Shown here: positions 1 through 14,258 of the stretch, piece by piece | Layout of the letters: each line of letters opens with the position of its first letter | Position numbering within the stretch: the first letter of the stretch is position 1 | NCBI GenBank assembly: GCA_032358165.1 | Contig: JAALGY010000057.1 | Coordinates: forward strand, 1,984,001 to 2,048,000 | Source: Diplosphaera chodatii | Taxonomy: Eukaryota > Chlorophyta > Trebouxiophyceae > Prasiolales > Stichococcaceae | Length of the DNA: 64,000 bases | Reading direction: 5' to 3' | Translations under genes and position numbers: made by a program | Notes under the pieces: generated by a model | What the model was told of the DNA's origin: nothing | Seen by the model: the letters and a program-made list of their open reading frames with translations, nothing else | Database searches by the model: none

Positions 1-9
1 TAACTGCAG

Positions 10-2331
<2,322 letters not shown>

Positions 2332-2944
2332 AAGTTGTCCGACGGTGACTTGTTCAGTCGCTTCCTGAGCACCAGATGGTTGCAGTCGACATTGTTGGTT
2401 TTGGTTGATCCCGGCATTGCAGGGGCACTTCAGATACCATACTAGGTAGCGTAATCGCAATACAGAGCAGTGGCTGTAGGCTAGTACGGGGACGAAGAAG
2501 GGCGTGAACACTTGTAGGGTGTACCTTTGCAGGTAATAGTTTGCCCTGCCCCCGGCGCTCTTAATGTGCATGTTGGTGACCCCGCCAGAGTGGCAGTGCA
2601 GCGCTCATGCAAACCAGACGATGACGCACGACGGTACTTCACCACCTCAACATTGTTGACGCCTGCAACAATAGGGTTCAGGCGCCAGGGCCGGCACCAG
2701 CAGGCCTGCTGGGGTGCTGGTCCTGGTCGGCTGGTCGGGCTGCAGCACAGGGCGGGTTTCAAGATCCAGATCCAACAGCTGCCACCCTGCAAGTTGAAAC
2801 GTTGCATCTGTCGCTTTCACGGAGCACTCCGCCACGCTTGCGACGCGCCGGCACCGTCTGGTGCATCATCATCGAGTCCAGCGTTGGACTGGGTGCACTC
2901 AGGTCTGATCGCGCGGCCTGCAAGCGTCACAGCCGGCTCGGACG
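2332..2944. other. Intergenic, GFAT 3' flank and Aurora 5' flank
   Basis: This is a tandem gene spacer of about 600 bases. An open frame runs through part of it (2527-3000), but its translation has no recognisable motif and ends inside the Aurora first exon in another frame. I take the stretch as GFAT 3' UTR followed by the Aurora promoter and 5' UTR. No regulatory motif could be identified. Confidence 0.5.
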
Positions 2945-5186
2945 ATGTCGTCAGGCCAGCCAGTGCAGCAACCGTCAGCGCCAAGAATAGACCCAGCTAA
3001 GGTGCGCCCAACATACAATTGCAACCACCAGTTGACCCAAAACATGCACATGACGTACGGGTGCAGAGGCTGGCAGTGTTTGGAAGCATCCGTGCTTCGA
3101 TCCTGCAGGAGAATCAGGCAGCCGACTTCGGGGTAGGAGGGGGCAGACAGCGCAGCAGTAAGACGAAGCGCTCAGACGCATCAGATGCGGCAGCAACCCA
3201 CGGCGGGCGGCCGCCCCTCAGCCCGGTGGCCAACCATTCAGAACCAGCAGGGAAGCGGCAGCGCGCGGCGGATATGCCACCGCCTCCCCCACGACCAGGC
3301 AAGGCGTCAGCAACGCCTCCGGCAGCCGCATCCAGCAGCCGGTCCGCCACAATAACGCTGGCGCCGCCAGTGCGGCCCAATGACAGCGTCAGAGACAGCG
3401 CGCGGGCATCTGCTGGCGTGCACGGCAGCAGCAGCAGCGCAGCCAGGGACCGTCGGTGGCAGCTCTCGGAGTTCGACATCGGCAAGCCCCTCGGCAAGGG
3501 CAAATTCGGCAACGTGTACTTGGCCAGAGAAAAGAGCAGCAAGTACATCGTGGCTCTGAAGGTTCGCATCAAACATTGTAACAGTGACATCTGTCCCTGA
3601 TGCCGCTGTGGTAACTTCGGGCAGCGCAGCTGGCCGTCTGCAGTGCAACATCATTTTCGTCTTCAAAGCAGCCTCCTGCGCTGTTATTGATCGATGCTAA
3701 TCGGTGGCGCCAGGTGCTGTTCAAATCACAGCTGGAGCACTCGAAGGTGGAGCACCAGCTCAGGCGTGAGATTGAGATCCAATCGCACTTGCGACACCCA
3801 AACATCCTTCGGCTGTACGGCTACTTCTATGACGAGGTACAACGCCGACCGGCCGTCCAGCAGCAGTATCTTCTAAGGCTGGTGCAAAACATGTGGCTGC
3901 TGTAGAACGCAGGAAAATATGCTGTGCTTAAACCAGTCGTGGAAAGTGGTGCAGACGAAGGTCTACCTCATCCTGGAGTTTGCCGCCAAGGGGGAGCTGT
4001 ACAAGCAATTGCAGGCGCAGAACCACTTCTCAGAGGCGACAACAGCAACGTGAGCACCTTAGAAGGGCCTGGCGCATGCTGCTGAAACCCCTGCAGTGCT
4101 TACAGGTAATGTGAACAGACCACAGCTATTGTTATTGACAAATCATCATGTGCTGCAGGTACATTGCGTCGTTGGCAAAGGCACTGTCGTACTGCCACTC
4201 AAAGCATGTCATCCATCGTGACATCAAGCCCGAGAACCTGCTGCTGGGCTTGAAGGTGCGCATGCCATCCGGCAAAGCCAATTGTGAGACCAATGCATGC
4301 TGGGTTCCGACATATTGACCACGAGAATGACAAGTGGAGTGGCCACTTCGTGGCAAGACCCGACTGCAGCGCTATGGGCAACAGAGCAGCTGTGGTACTG
4401 CAGGGCGACCTGAAGATTGCAGACTTTGGCTGGTCGGTGCACGCGCCCAACAGCCGGCGGAAGACAATGTGCGGGACGCTGGACTACCTGCCGCCCGAGA
4501 TGGTCGAGGGCTCCTACCACGACTCCAAGGTCAGTCTGTTCCCTACTGCTCTGCTGTGCACGCTGATAGCATGTTGCGGCAGCATGCTGCATCTTTGAGC
4601 TGAGGAAAGGTCCATGCATGTGTGTGAAACTCCCACAATCTTGCTCATGTGGCTGCAGGTGGACGTGTGGAGCCTGGGTGTGCTGTGCTACGAGTTCTTG
4701 TATGGAGTTCCGCCCTTTGAGGCAGAGTCGCACACAGAGACTTACAACCGCATCATCCATGTGGACAAGTGCGCCTCCTTGTCTCATGGATTTTTGCGGT
4801 CAAGCAGCACATCTATGGGGTCAGTGTCATTGGTGAGGCATGAACCAAGTACGTCCATCGACTGCAGGTCTCTCAAGTTTCCACCCGAGCCGCGGAAGGA
4901 TGCTGAGTTTGATGTGACATCTGTGAAGATCAGCGCCGGGGCTGAGGACCTCATTCGCAAAGTGAGCCCATGTGCCAGCAACACCACTCGCATCCACGTT
5001 TGACAACACACGATTCTCCGCATGATGGCTTGTGCTGAGCATCTGACAGCAGCACCACGCTGACTGACTTGATGTTCTGAACGCCCGCAGCTGCTCGTGA
5101 AGCACCCGAAGGAGCGGATGGAGCTGCACAACGTGCTGCAACACCCCTGGATCGTCGGCAATGCCAACCCTGCCGTCTTGCGGTAG
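2945..5186 (+). CDS. Aurora family mitotic Ser/Thr kinase
   Basis: This is an Aurora kinase, which acts at centrosomes, spindle and chromosomes in mitosis. A short first exon from ATG 2945 ([19 protein letters not shown]) is followed by a low-complexity Pro/Ser/Ala N-terminus and then the kinase domain. Visible elements are the Gly loop [18 protein letters not shown], catalytic Lys in YIVALK, helix-C Glu in [36 protein letters not shown], the catalytic loop [33 protein letters not shown] and [11 protein letters not shown]. The RRKT Thr corresponds to the autophosphorylated activation-loop Thr of Auroras. Later exons give [20 protein letters not shown] and the end [14 protein letters not shown]. 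Exons read about 2945-3000, 3110-3561, 3714-3836, 3955-4049, 4159-4255, 4404-4529, 4659-4760 or 4768, 4868-4961 and 5091-5186. The donor near 4761/4769 is ambiguous (HVSLKF or HVDKSLKF). The start exon is the least certain part. Confidence 0.93.
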
Positions 5187-5560
5187 CACAGCGCACCCAG
5201 CGCACAGCAGCAGCAGGACTCAAGTCCCCTGCTTGTCCGTCTGCCATCAGGCTACATATCGTTCTTGTGACATAGCTAAACTAGTATTTCTGCACTGTTG
5301 GGGGTTTGTGTGGAACATATTCGCCTGGTTTCACTCGTCGTTTACAACGCGGGGGTGTTTCTGATGTCTTTGGGGTAGCATCACTTTACGCTTACGGGAT
5401 CGTGCCCATGCACCAGTGACCAAAGTCGTTCAACGGGCGCAAAGCTTTGGATGCTGCTTTTGTGGCAGCACGCAAAAGGCTGCCGTATAACCTCCTGAAC
5501 TGATCGTCTGGCAGCCGCAGACCAGGAGCTGTGCACAGGCTAGTATAAACATGTGCAGAC
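5187..5560. other. Intergenic between convergent genes
   Basis: This is the spacer between the 3' ends of the Aurora (+) and IspD (-) genes, presumably both 3' UTRs and terminators. I see no open frame with recognisable content. Confidence 0.5.
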
Positions 5561-7224
5561 TTAGGCGTGCACCACGGCGCCTGCCCGGTGCTCCTTGAGG
5601 AAACCTTCTGCTACCGACATGTCATCTGGTGTAGTCACCTGCATGCCATTGTGAAAACGCTCACAATTATTGCACCAGACTTGTAGTCGAGCAGCACATG
5701 CGTGGCGAATGAGCTTGCAGATGTGCCAGTGCGTTTGCATCACCTTGATGTTGGAATAAGAACCATAGGTGATCTTCACTGGCTTGCCCAGCGCCTCAAT
5801 GATAGACACATCATCAGTGACCTCCAACGACTGCTGTTGGACCAATTCAAAGCCGGCAGTGAGCAGCTCTGGCCTCATGACCTGCAAAGGTGCATGTGTC
5901 ATCAGCGCCCTCGCCCACTTCCGTCTGCTCATCGTGTGCAACACATTCTGCAGCGTGCTGGCGCATGCGAGCTGCACACGAGCCTCTAGTGTGGCGGCGT
6001 CAAAGCAATGAAGCGAGAGTGCAGCAGGGCACCTGTGGCGTCTGCACCTCGACCAGCTTCGAGCGCTGCAGTGTCCTGACAACCGCGCTGTTGCTGTCCA
6101 CCTCCTTGATGGTCGGCTTCACAGCCACACCCAGCACCGCTGCGCCAACCTGACGCCACACAAGCAGTCACATCAGCGCCCGTGACGCGCATGCCTGCCA
6201 CACATGTCGCAGCTCCAGACAAAGGTGCTGGGCTCGAGCAGATGATGCCGTACGGCACGCTTGGTAATGCCGGGCTGGCCACGCACCTGCAAAGCGTCCA
6301 GCAGGCAGCGGGACGTGTCCTCTGCGGTCACGAGGGGCCGCGCCGAGTCGTGGATGGCGACAAGCGTGGCGCTGGACGAGATTGCCTGCAGATGCAGCAC
6401 ACACGCAGCATTGTCATGATACAGCAAAGCATTGTCTGATGTGCATCGACTTGAATTGTTTCTCAGCTATTGCAGGTCCTGCACACTCCAACAGCTGCTC
6501 GGCTGACCTGGAACCCGTTGTACACGCTGTCCTGCCGCTCCTTGCCGGGTTTTGCAAAGCTGAGCGGCTTGCGGTCGCTGGCTGGCAGGCTGTTCAGCGC
6601 ATCTTCAAAGAGTTGCCTGCACGCATGCACACCTGGTCAAAGCAGCATGCCATGTGCAGCAGGTGAAAGGCCGTGGTTCCTGGGTAGATCACCTCTTCTG
6701 CTTCGTTCTCAGCTCACTTGTAATCCGGTTCACACACCACCACGATCTCGCCAATCTCCCGCATGCTGGCAAATGTCTGCAGGCTGTAGGTTGCGATGGG
6801 CTGTCCCAGAATAGTCAGATACTGCTTTGGAACAGGGGCCTGCACAGCATTGAAAGAGCTCCTGCTCAGCTGATCACTCAGCGAGTATTGGACCAGTAAA
6901 CTGCCAGAGGGTTGGCAGAGCATCAAAATGTGGCTCACCCCCATGCGCTTGCCCACCCCTCCAGCAAGCAGCACGAGGCTGACGCCACCGTCCGGCACCA
7001 GCTGCGCCTGCAGGCAGCACCGCCACTGTGACACGCTGTCGTGAGGTGACCCTCCACACCGTCAAGCTGTGCAGCATCTCGCCGCCGGCCCGCACCGTAT
7101 CTGGGATAGACTGCGACCGGCAAACCAAGCGCCGGACTGCCTGCTGCTGACGTGCTGACACGCTGACGCGCTGCGGCTTACACGCCGCCTGAAACGCTCG
7201 TATCTGACACCGCACAGTGCCCAC
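5561..7224 (-). CDS. ispD: 2-C-methyl-D-erythritol 4-phosphate cytidylyltransferase, plastidial
   Basis: IspD transfers CMP from CTP to methylerythritol 4-phosphate, the third step of the plastid MEP isoprenoid route. Reading down the minus strand, the first exon (from ATG 7224) is basic and Ala/Gln/Arg rich with no acidic run, fitting a plastid transit peptide. Then come [15 protein letters not shown] (the CTP-binding Gly-rich loop), [20 protein letters not shown] with the catalytic Lys, [66 protein letters not shown], and [20 protein letters not shown]. The last exon ends [20 protein letters not shown] and VVHA before TAA at 5561. All family boxes are present in order, so the gene appears intact. 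At least six introns are needed. The exact transit-peptide exon border is uncertain. Confidence 0.93.
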
Positions 7225-7986
7225 ACCTGATTTGTTGGCGGAAGGGAACTGCAGTTAGTGACTGTGGCGAACATGATGCACAAGCTGATAACATCACTAG
7301 GCACATTCTGCCGGCCACTGACCAGTTTGCCGCGATGTATAGCTGTGCGTTTCTATATGGTGGTGGGCACATCTTTGGCTGCAGGACTGTGCTGCCGCCC
7401 TCATGATCTCGTGTGCGGCAGACACAGCAGGGCGTCAGGCGCGAGACAACTTGTAGAGCTGTGCAGGCTACCGCATCCGTATGTTAATGGGCGGAGCTGC
7501 TGACCCTGTCTGACAGGCAAGGCAGCGGTACAGGAGTCAAGAATGAACCTGGCTATCCCACAGAATATGCAGATGCCACCACAGATGCTTGCACACCTCC
7601 TCTACTGGCCCAGAGCTAGAGCAGTAGCACTCCTGGCATCTGAATAATATGCGAATGATCACCGCAAACGGCGATATCGTGCTGTGACTTTGGGAAGCCT
7701 GCTCTCAGATCTGCTGACACATTATTACGTACCCTCAGCGCCCACGTCAAATTCAAGTCATGCCAGGGTTTAGCTGTCAGACGACAGCTGCAATCGGCAC
7801 ATGACATGACCGTTTGCCAGTTGCCGATCAAACACACGCAACCTCAGGAAATCAGCATACGCTTCTGCAGCGCCTGACGATCGCAGCTCCACCAGCGAGT
7901 CTGCACGTGGAAGCTGTGTGCTTGCCAGAGATCACTCGTGTTGGATTTTGTGAAGTTGGGCAACCCTGCCTAGTGCACGGGCAGCC
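7225..7986. other. Divergent intergenic region (shared promoter space)
   Basis: About 760 bases separate the starts of ispD (-) and the SAP/HeH-like gene (+), so both promoters should lie here. I found no convincing open frame, tRNA or repeat. Confidence 0.5.
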
Positions 7987-10606
7987 ATGCCGCCGAGAAA
8001 GTCAGCAGTGTTGCAGGCTGCCCTTGACGAAGAAGAAATGGAGGAGGTCAAATACGCCTCCTACGCTGAGCTGCGCAGCTGGTGTCGCCAGGTCGGGGTG
8101 TCGGGGGCCGGGTGGGTTGTTACGCCTGCACCTCATTCGTGACGCCTTGCGCGGGCAAGCAGCGGGATCAGTCCGTATGTGCTTCCTGGCATACCTGGCG
8201 ACCAGCATGCGGGGTCTGACCATGCGCGTATCGGCATCTAGCTGCAGCTGTGCAGGCGGATGTGAACAATCTGCTGACAACTAGGAGGACTCTGCGACAG
8301 CGAGCGCCGCCATATACGCATCACATGCCTGCAAATGTGTATAACAAACCGTTTTCAGACGATGAACCTGTATACCTGCAGGAAGGCGGACGTGCTGAAA
8401 GAGCGGGTGCTGGAGGCGCTGGAGAAGCGGCAAAGGAAGGACGCCAAAGCCGCAGAAAAGGATGCCGACGCTGCAGAAGCAGCCAGCCACATTCCGCTGA
8501 ATGATGAGCCGAAGAGCCCGAAGAGCGGCGTGAAGAGGCGGCACCGCAAGCTGAGCATGCTGCAGCAGGTGACGCAGGAAGCAGAGGACAACACTTCTGC
8601 CGCTGTGCAGATTCGGTGGCATTCGGTGGGCTCAGCATGTCAGTGTCAGAGCGTCGTGGAGCTGGTGGCAATGCTCGCGTTGCAGGAGGCGCAAGGCGCA
8701 GCAGAGGCGGCAGGGGAGCAAGTAGAGCACGCAGAGGACAAAGCAGAGGACATTGCGCACATCGTGAGGGATGCTGCGGCCAAGGGTGCCAAGGACCTGA
8801 ACGCAGCATGGGACGCGGCAAAAGAACAAATTGCGCCGATCACGGAGCGCCCCATCTCTGAGACGCGGGCGGACGCGGCCAACTATGCATCTGATGTGGT
8901 GCGCTGCTGCCGAGGCAGCTTGCAGCAGAGGATGCAGGGCGGGCTGTGGCAGTGTAGTCGCAGCAGAAAGGAAGGTCCTGTCTGCCATCCTCAGCAGCCT
9001 GCTTTAGCTGCGACGCAGTGGTCGAGGCTGAAGGACACTGTGTCCGGCTGGGTGCCGAGCGGCACATCGTGGCGGCTGCTGCTGATGGTGTTCCTGCTGG
9101 GGACGCTGGCCGGCGCCGGCCTGACCATGCTGGCACACCCGCACGCCTGGTGCGCACATTGCCATGCACCCCACCTGCTTGTCTGTGTCGCTTGGGCTGC
9201 CACACCCCATTGTCTCTGTCACGTGCTCAGCTGTGTGGGCATGAACTGCCAACGTTTGCAGACTGTTGCACTGTTGCAACAGGCAGGATGTGCGGCAAAG
9301 GACAAACGCTGCAGTGACCACCGCCAGTGATGGCGCTGGCACCATCTACCGCAGCGCTAGCCAAGCATGGTCAGAAGCCTTCCCGCGAGGCCAGTGGGCC
9401 AGCCAGGTAACGCTCTGCAATGCATCTGCACGAGCTCAGCTGCGAGTGTGGCCAGCAGTCCATATAAGCATTGCAGCAGCCAAATCCGGCCCCGCTGTCA
9501 GAGGAGTGTGCCGCAGCACATCGGGATCTCGGCACGTGACGCCGAGTCACGGCGTGCTGCAGGGCAATGATGGGCGGGTGCCGTTGCACTGCAGGGCGGC
9601 GCTGGCGGCGGAGGCACTCCCGACGTTGCTGCCGCCGCCTGACGCCGGCCTGTGGGGCCACGTTGCGGCCGACGTGCGCGCCCTCTCCCCCCTGGAGGGA
9701 GGCGCGCCCCTGCGCAAGGTCGGCATAGCACCCTGCGCCAAGATCTCGAACCTTGGCAATGTGCGTCCAAATTGTGGGCATGGCAAAACTGCAGGGTATG
9801 AGGCTGCTGTCGACTCCACAGCACACCATGCACACCCTGCTGTGCCGACCCGGATGTTGAACAACTACTGACACAGTTGCCGCTATTTCAGGGGCTGGGG
9901 CTACTGCTGGTGTGCAACACAGCGCAGCAGTGTGCGGCAGCGGTGCAGGGCCTGCGGACACGCGTCCCAGAGCCCTGCGCCGACTGCCTGCTAGTGATCC
10001 AGGTGCACTGCTGTCCTGTCACCACTGTGCCATATGCTCTGTCTTGCAGAGCGCTTAGCGGGATGCCAAGCACCAGATGCCGAGTGCCACGCCACTGTCA
10101 GGTGTCTGTCGATGCTCACATGCTGTAGTGTTGAAACATGACAGGAGGGGGAGCTGGCCGGGGGTACAGTGGAGGTTCGTGGGCAGCTGCAGCAGCGGCT
10201 GGTGACGACGCTGCAGCGGTGCCCATACGCCGTCATACTGCTCGACACCGCGACCATTGCTGCAGCGCCAGAGGCCGCGTTGCCGGTGCTGATTAATGCG
10301 CTAAGCGAGCAGGGTCACTTCCAGCAGGGCGGGGAGCAGGTCCCATCCAGCTCAGCTGTGTACGTGGTCACCATGGCTGTGCCAGCCGGCGATAGTCTGA
10401 TAATAGCAGCGGCCGCAGCCGGAGAGGACGCGTTCAAGTCGGCAGCCAAGGCAGCACTTGTCCAGGTGCTGTCTGGATCCGAGGGTGCGCCCACCAGTGG
10501 CCTGGCTGAAGCGCTGCGACGCCGGCTGGATGTGGTGGCACCCGCGCGTGGCTCTGGTCTCTACATGCAGGCGGCTGCTGCTGAGGGAGCCGAGGCCTTA
10601 AAATAA
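7987..10606 (+). CDS. SAP/HeH-like single-pass membrane protein with degenerate AAA+-like C-terminal domain
   Basis: No named family is certain. The N-terminus from ATG 7987 is acidic and then reads SYAELRSWCRQVGVSGAG. It continues one frame over as GLLRLHLIRDALRGQ, which together look like a helix-extension-helix (SAP/HeH) DNA-binding fold. A Lys/Glu/Ala-rich region follows (DVLKERVLEALEKRQRKDAK, KSGVKRRHRKLSM). About 8660-8900 encodes a coiled-coil-like stretch (AEDIAHIVRDAAAKGAKD). One hydrophobic helix, RLLLMVFLLGTLAGAGLTML, is at about 9072-9131. The C-terminal part reads GLGLLLVCNTAQQCAAAVQG, VEVRGQLQQRLVTTLQRCPY, AVILLDTATIAAAPEAALPV and SSAVYVVTMAVP, the beta-helix order of a AAA+ fold. 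No Lys sits at the P-loop site and no Glu at the Walker B site. This layout recalls LAP1/LULL1 torsin activators. That these exons form one gene is inference. A one-base frame break lies near 8101-8116. Confidence 0.6.
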
Positions 10607-11033
10607 GAGTTGCCTGACATGGTGGCAGCTTGTGCAAACCACGCCCGCAACTGTACACTGACAGCTCAAGGTTGCGCCAGGTACACGGTACCGTGAGCTT
10701 GCACAGACTGCAAGCCAGCTTTGTTGAGTCACCGATTTGGCAGTTCTGTCCCTGGTTATTGGTCCGTTGACGCCACTGATACGTTTGTGATTGAAAACTC
10801 GGAGTACGGCATGGTAGATTGACGACCATTCGTCCACAAACATCACGAACACAAAGACTGAGGAAATGCCGACGCCAACAGCTGTGCACGCAGTACTGCA
10901 CGTTGGCAAACACTGTGATCCGATGGTGATGTTGCGGGGGAAGCATGCCGCCATCGGTTGGCCGACGGTCTGTACAGCATTATTCTGCACCCTGTTGCCC
11001 TGCACATCATGCTGCACTTGGTTGTGTAGCGGG
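10607..11033. other. Intergenic between convergent genes
   Basis: This is the 3' flank of two converging genes, the membrane protein (+) and the RRM/SR protein (-). Nothing beyond presumed 3' UTRs is seen. Confidence 0.5.
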
Positions 11034-13672
11034 TCATGTCTCGATGGTGAACTTGGTGCCTGCCAGGCGGGCGCCAGCCTGCACAGGCGGCTCGTCTGCA
11101 GCCATCGGGGTGCCCGCGTCCTGCCACCCACCAGGCGCATCGTCCGCTGGCGGTGGCGCCACGCCGTTTGTGTCAACCGGCGTTACCTCATGCTGGGCCA
11201 CACCCTCGCCTGCGCCTGCCTCCGCCAACACGTCCGTCCTGGAAGGCATTGACTCACATTTTGGCAACAAGTGCGGCACATTGTTGCTAAAGGTACAGCA
11301 GCCCTGCCGGGCCCACCATACCAGCGATCAAGCCAAGCGCTGTGCCCTTGCACACACCTGCGGGCGCCCTTGCGCGAGCGGCGCTCCTGCTGCAGGAAGC
11401 CGTCCGCCTCAGTGACCATGTTGGCCAGGTCCCTCTGCCGATCCGCCACCTGATCCTCCGCTGCCTTCAACTGCGCTCACCACATCACAGCATATACTCA
11501 GAATGTGCCCGGCGGATGACATTCTAGGAGAGCTGACCTGAACAGTACTGATCACCTCACCCCAAATCCGTCCACCATCAACTTCGTGCACTGCAAACAC
11601 AGGCGAGGTTGCAGCTGCAACACTTAGTCGCACCTGGTCCTTGCTGGCGAGAAGCTCCTGTGCGCTCTCCAAGAGAGCACTCATCCAACGCCGATACAGC
11701 TTGTGTGTTGCCTCCGCTTTCTGCATCACAGTGGCATCAGCAGGTCAACAGCCCGTGAGCAGAGTTGTCGATTGAGGCCCTCTCAGACACATGTGCAACT
11801 GGCACTGTCACATCAGTTCACGAGTGGCGAATGCATCACAGACTCCATGACTTGCACCTGCTGCGCCATGTTGAGGTCTGCAAGCTGGTCGGTCATGTCG
11901 CCCCGGGTGCGGTTCTGCACAGCGGCCTGCGACTCGAGCGCAGCGATTCGCGTCTCCAGCTCCGCAACCCGCGCCTTTGCTGTTGCCAGCTCCGCAACTG
12001 TGGCCTGATCTGGCCCAGCGTCTGCATGTATGAGCCACTCTGCATGAGCTGTGTGCCAGCTGCAGCCAAGGGGCTGGATGGGACTGTCAGTCTGGGAGGT
12101 CATCAGCTGGGATACGCGTGCTGTGCTCAGGATGCTGCTGCCCGCTCACCAGCATTCGCAGCAGCACGGCGCTTGTGGTGCTTTGGTGAGCGGCTCTCAG
12201 AGCGGCTGGCCGACCGTGAGTAGGAGCTGCCGCTGGGGGAGCTGCTGTATGCCTTGTGGCGGCGGCTGCTGCGCCGGTGCTTGTGCCGCCCCTCCCTCGG
12301 TGGCGACCTGGATACAGAGATGCAGCATTGCTCACCAATCTGGTGCTCTTCTATGCCTGCGACCGAGAGGCTCCTGAGGCCGGCAGCGACCTAATATGAT
12401 CCATGAAGCGCAGCTGCCGCATACAGCTAGTGCTTGAGATAAATCTGTACCCCGAGCCGGAGCGCCGGCGCTTGCTGGGGGGCCCATGCTCCTGCACCTC
12501 TGGGGGATATGCCCCCTGAGGGGGCGGCCCACCCCCGCGGCCATTGTAACCAAACCTGCCCCCTCCTCGGCCACCTCCGTTCTCAAACCTGAGCGCACAC
12601 AGTCGACAAGGGTGTTGACCATCCTGCTCGGCAGACTTGCACACCAGCGAATGCAAGTGGGCGAGGCAGGGAATGCAAGCACTCCACCACAATCGAGTGC
12701 AAGTCCTGTGCAGCGACACCTGCAGTTTACCTGACGACAAGCAAAACAGCATATATTGTCACCAGTGGCCACCACTACCAATCAGAATTGCGCATAAGCC
12801 CCAGCATGGATGGTATGCTGTCCACAGCCCACTTCACGGTGCAAGGCACTTTGCAGGTATAGCTTCTGAAAAGGCTTTAGGGCTCATATTGAGCCGGGGG
12901 GTCTATGCCAGATGGCCTTCCAAGGACAAAGGCTCATCCAACTCCAGTGCCAGCCAGTTTTGGCTCAAGCAACGAGAAGGGAACAGTATAGCAACAGCCC
13001 CTGCACCTGTCGAAGCGTGAGCAACTTGGACGCTTCAACACCGACAGTCGGTGGCCATACAGCATGTGCTCGCAGCCAGCGGAGGCCAGGACGGTTGCAG
13101 TTGCATTACTCGAAGCAAGATGCTGCAGAGGCCCACCTGCCACGACCTCGGCCATAGCCGTAACCATCATCATAGCCGCCTCTGCCGCCATAGCCACGAC
13201 CACCGTAGCCGCGACCTCCACTGAAATCAGGAGGGCCGCCCCTTGGCCCGCCATAGCCATCAGTGTAACCGCCGCGTGGTGCAGGTGGTGGGCCGTTGCC
13301 CGGGTTGTACTTGGCCATATTGCAGCGGATGGTGCGGCCGTCAAGCAGCTTGCCATTGCAGCCACTGATGGCATCCTTTGCATCCCGCGGGTCCTCGAAC
13401 TTCACAAAGCCATATCCCTTTGACCGCTGTGTTTCGCGGTCAATGACCACCTTTGTCTCCGACACGTTGCCGAATTTCTGAAAGTAGTTCTGGAGGGCTC
13501 GTTCATCGGTGTCAAACGAAATGCCGCCAACGTAGACAGTGGTGACCTGGTCATCGTTCCTGTCTGGACTGTATGATCTACCGCGAGATGCAGAGCGGCT
13601 GTAGCTGCCGCGGCTTGGAGAGTACCGCGCCGGCTCGCGTGAGCGGCTGCGGGCAGAGGGGCTGGCGCTCAT
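11034..13672 (-). CDS. RRM-containing SR-type RNA-binding protein with coiled-coil C-terminal half
   Basis: This is a nuclear RNA-binding protein of the splicing-factor type. From ATG 13672 it starts with an RS-rich leader (ASPSARSRSREPARYSPSRG). One RRM follows, with RNP2 TTVYVGGISFD and RNP1 KGYGFVKFEDP. After the RRM comes a Gly/Tyr/Arg-rich region (repeats of GRGYGGRG). Further exons give RFENGGGRGGGRFGYNGRGG, a basic stretch PSKRRRSG and a second RS segment (SRSASRSESRSPKHHKRR). From about 12030 down to 11500 the protein is helical: ATVAELATAKARVAELETR is a heptad-like coiled coil, then KLYRRWMSALLESAQELLAS and EDQVADRQRDLANMV. The last exon ends GARLAGTKFTIET at TGA 11034. The RRM is secure. 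A long coiled-coil tail is not typical of classical SR proteins, so orthology is left open. Exon joining in the middle is approximate. Confidence 0.8.
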
Positions 13673-14258
13673 GTCTGTGTCGTATCAGCTGCGCCGTAGT
13701 ACTACACCGCGTCAGAGCAAGCACACGAAGTCGTGATGTGCGAGCGACCTAGGTGAGTGAAACGCCCGGACGACCACTTCAGGGGAATTGCCGCCTGCGC
13801 AGGGAGCAAAGCATGGCCCAACGGGGTTCAAGGCTTCGTCGGCCTGCTGCGGCTCTTAAAGTAGACTGCAGTTCTCGTGAGGCTGCTGCGACATGACCTT
13901 TACTTCACATTTATCCTGTACGATCTTGCCTGGGTTCATTGACGCACCCTCGTGTTATTCTCTCAACACAATCCACGCTACTGCCACCTTCTAATTACAG
14001 GCTCGTACATCTTCTGCTTTCCGTTTTAGCACGAGACACAGCAGCTCTCAATCGATCGTTGATGTAGACCATACGGGACATGCTTTGGCAGAGGTGCACT
14101 TCTGTTGGCAGGGGACTGCGCACTGGGTCTGGAAGGCCAGGCGGCCGCCAAGTTGTGCAGCTGGTAGAAGTGTACGCATGTAGCGGTTGACCCAGCATGA
14201 CTCGCTAGGACTCAAGCGCCCACGGGCCTCAGTTGTGTAGGGGTGCAGCCCGTGCGGC
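13673..14258. other. Divergent intergenic region
   Basis: Promoter space between the RRM/SR gene (-) and the RanBPM gene (+). Short open frames exist but none carries a recognisable motif. Confidence 0.5.
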
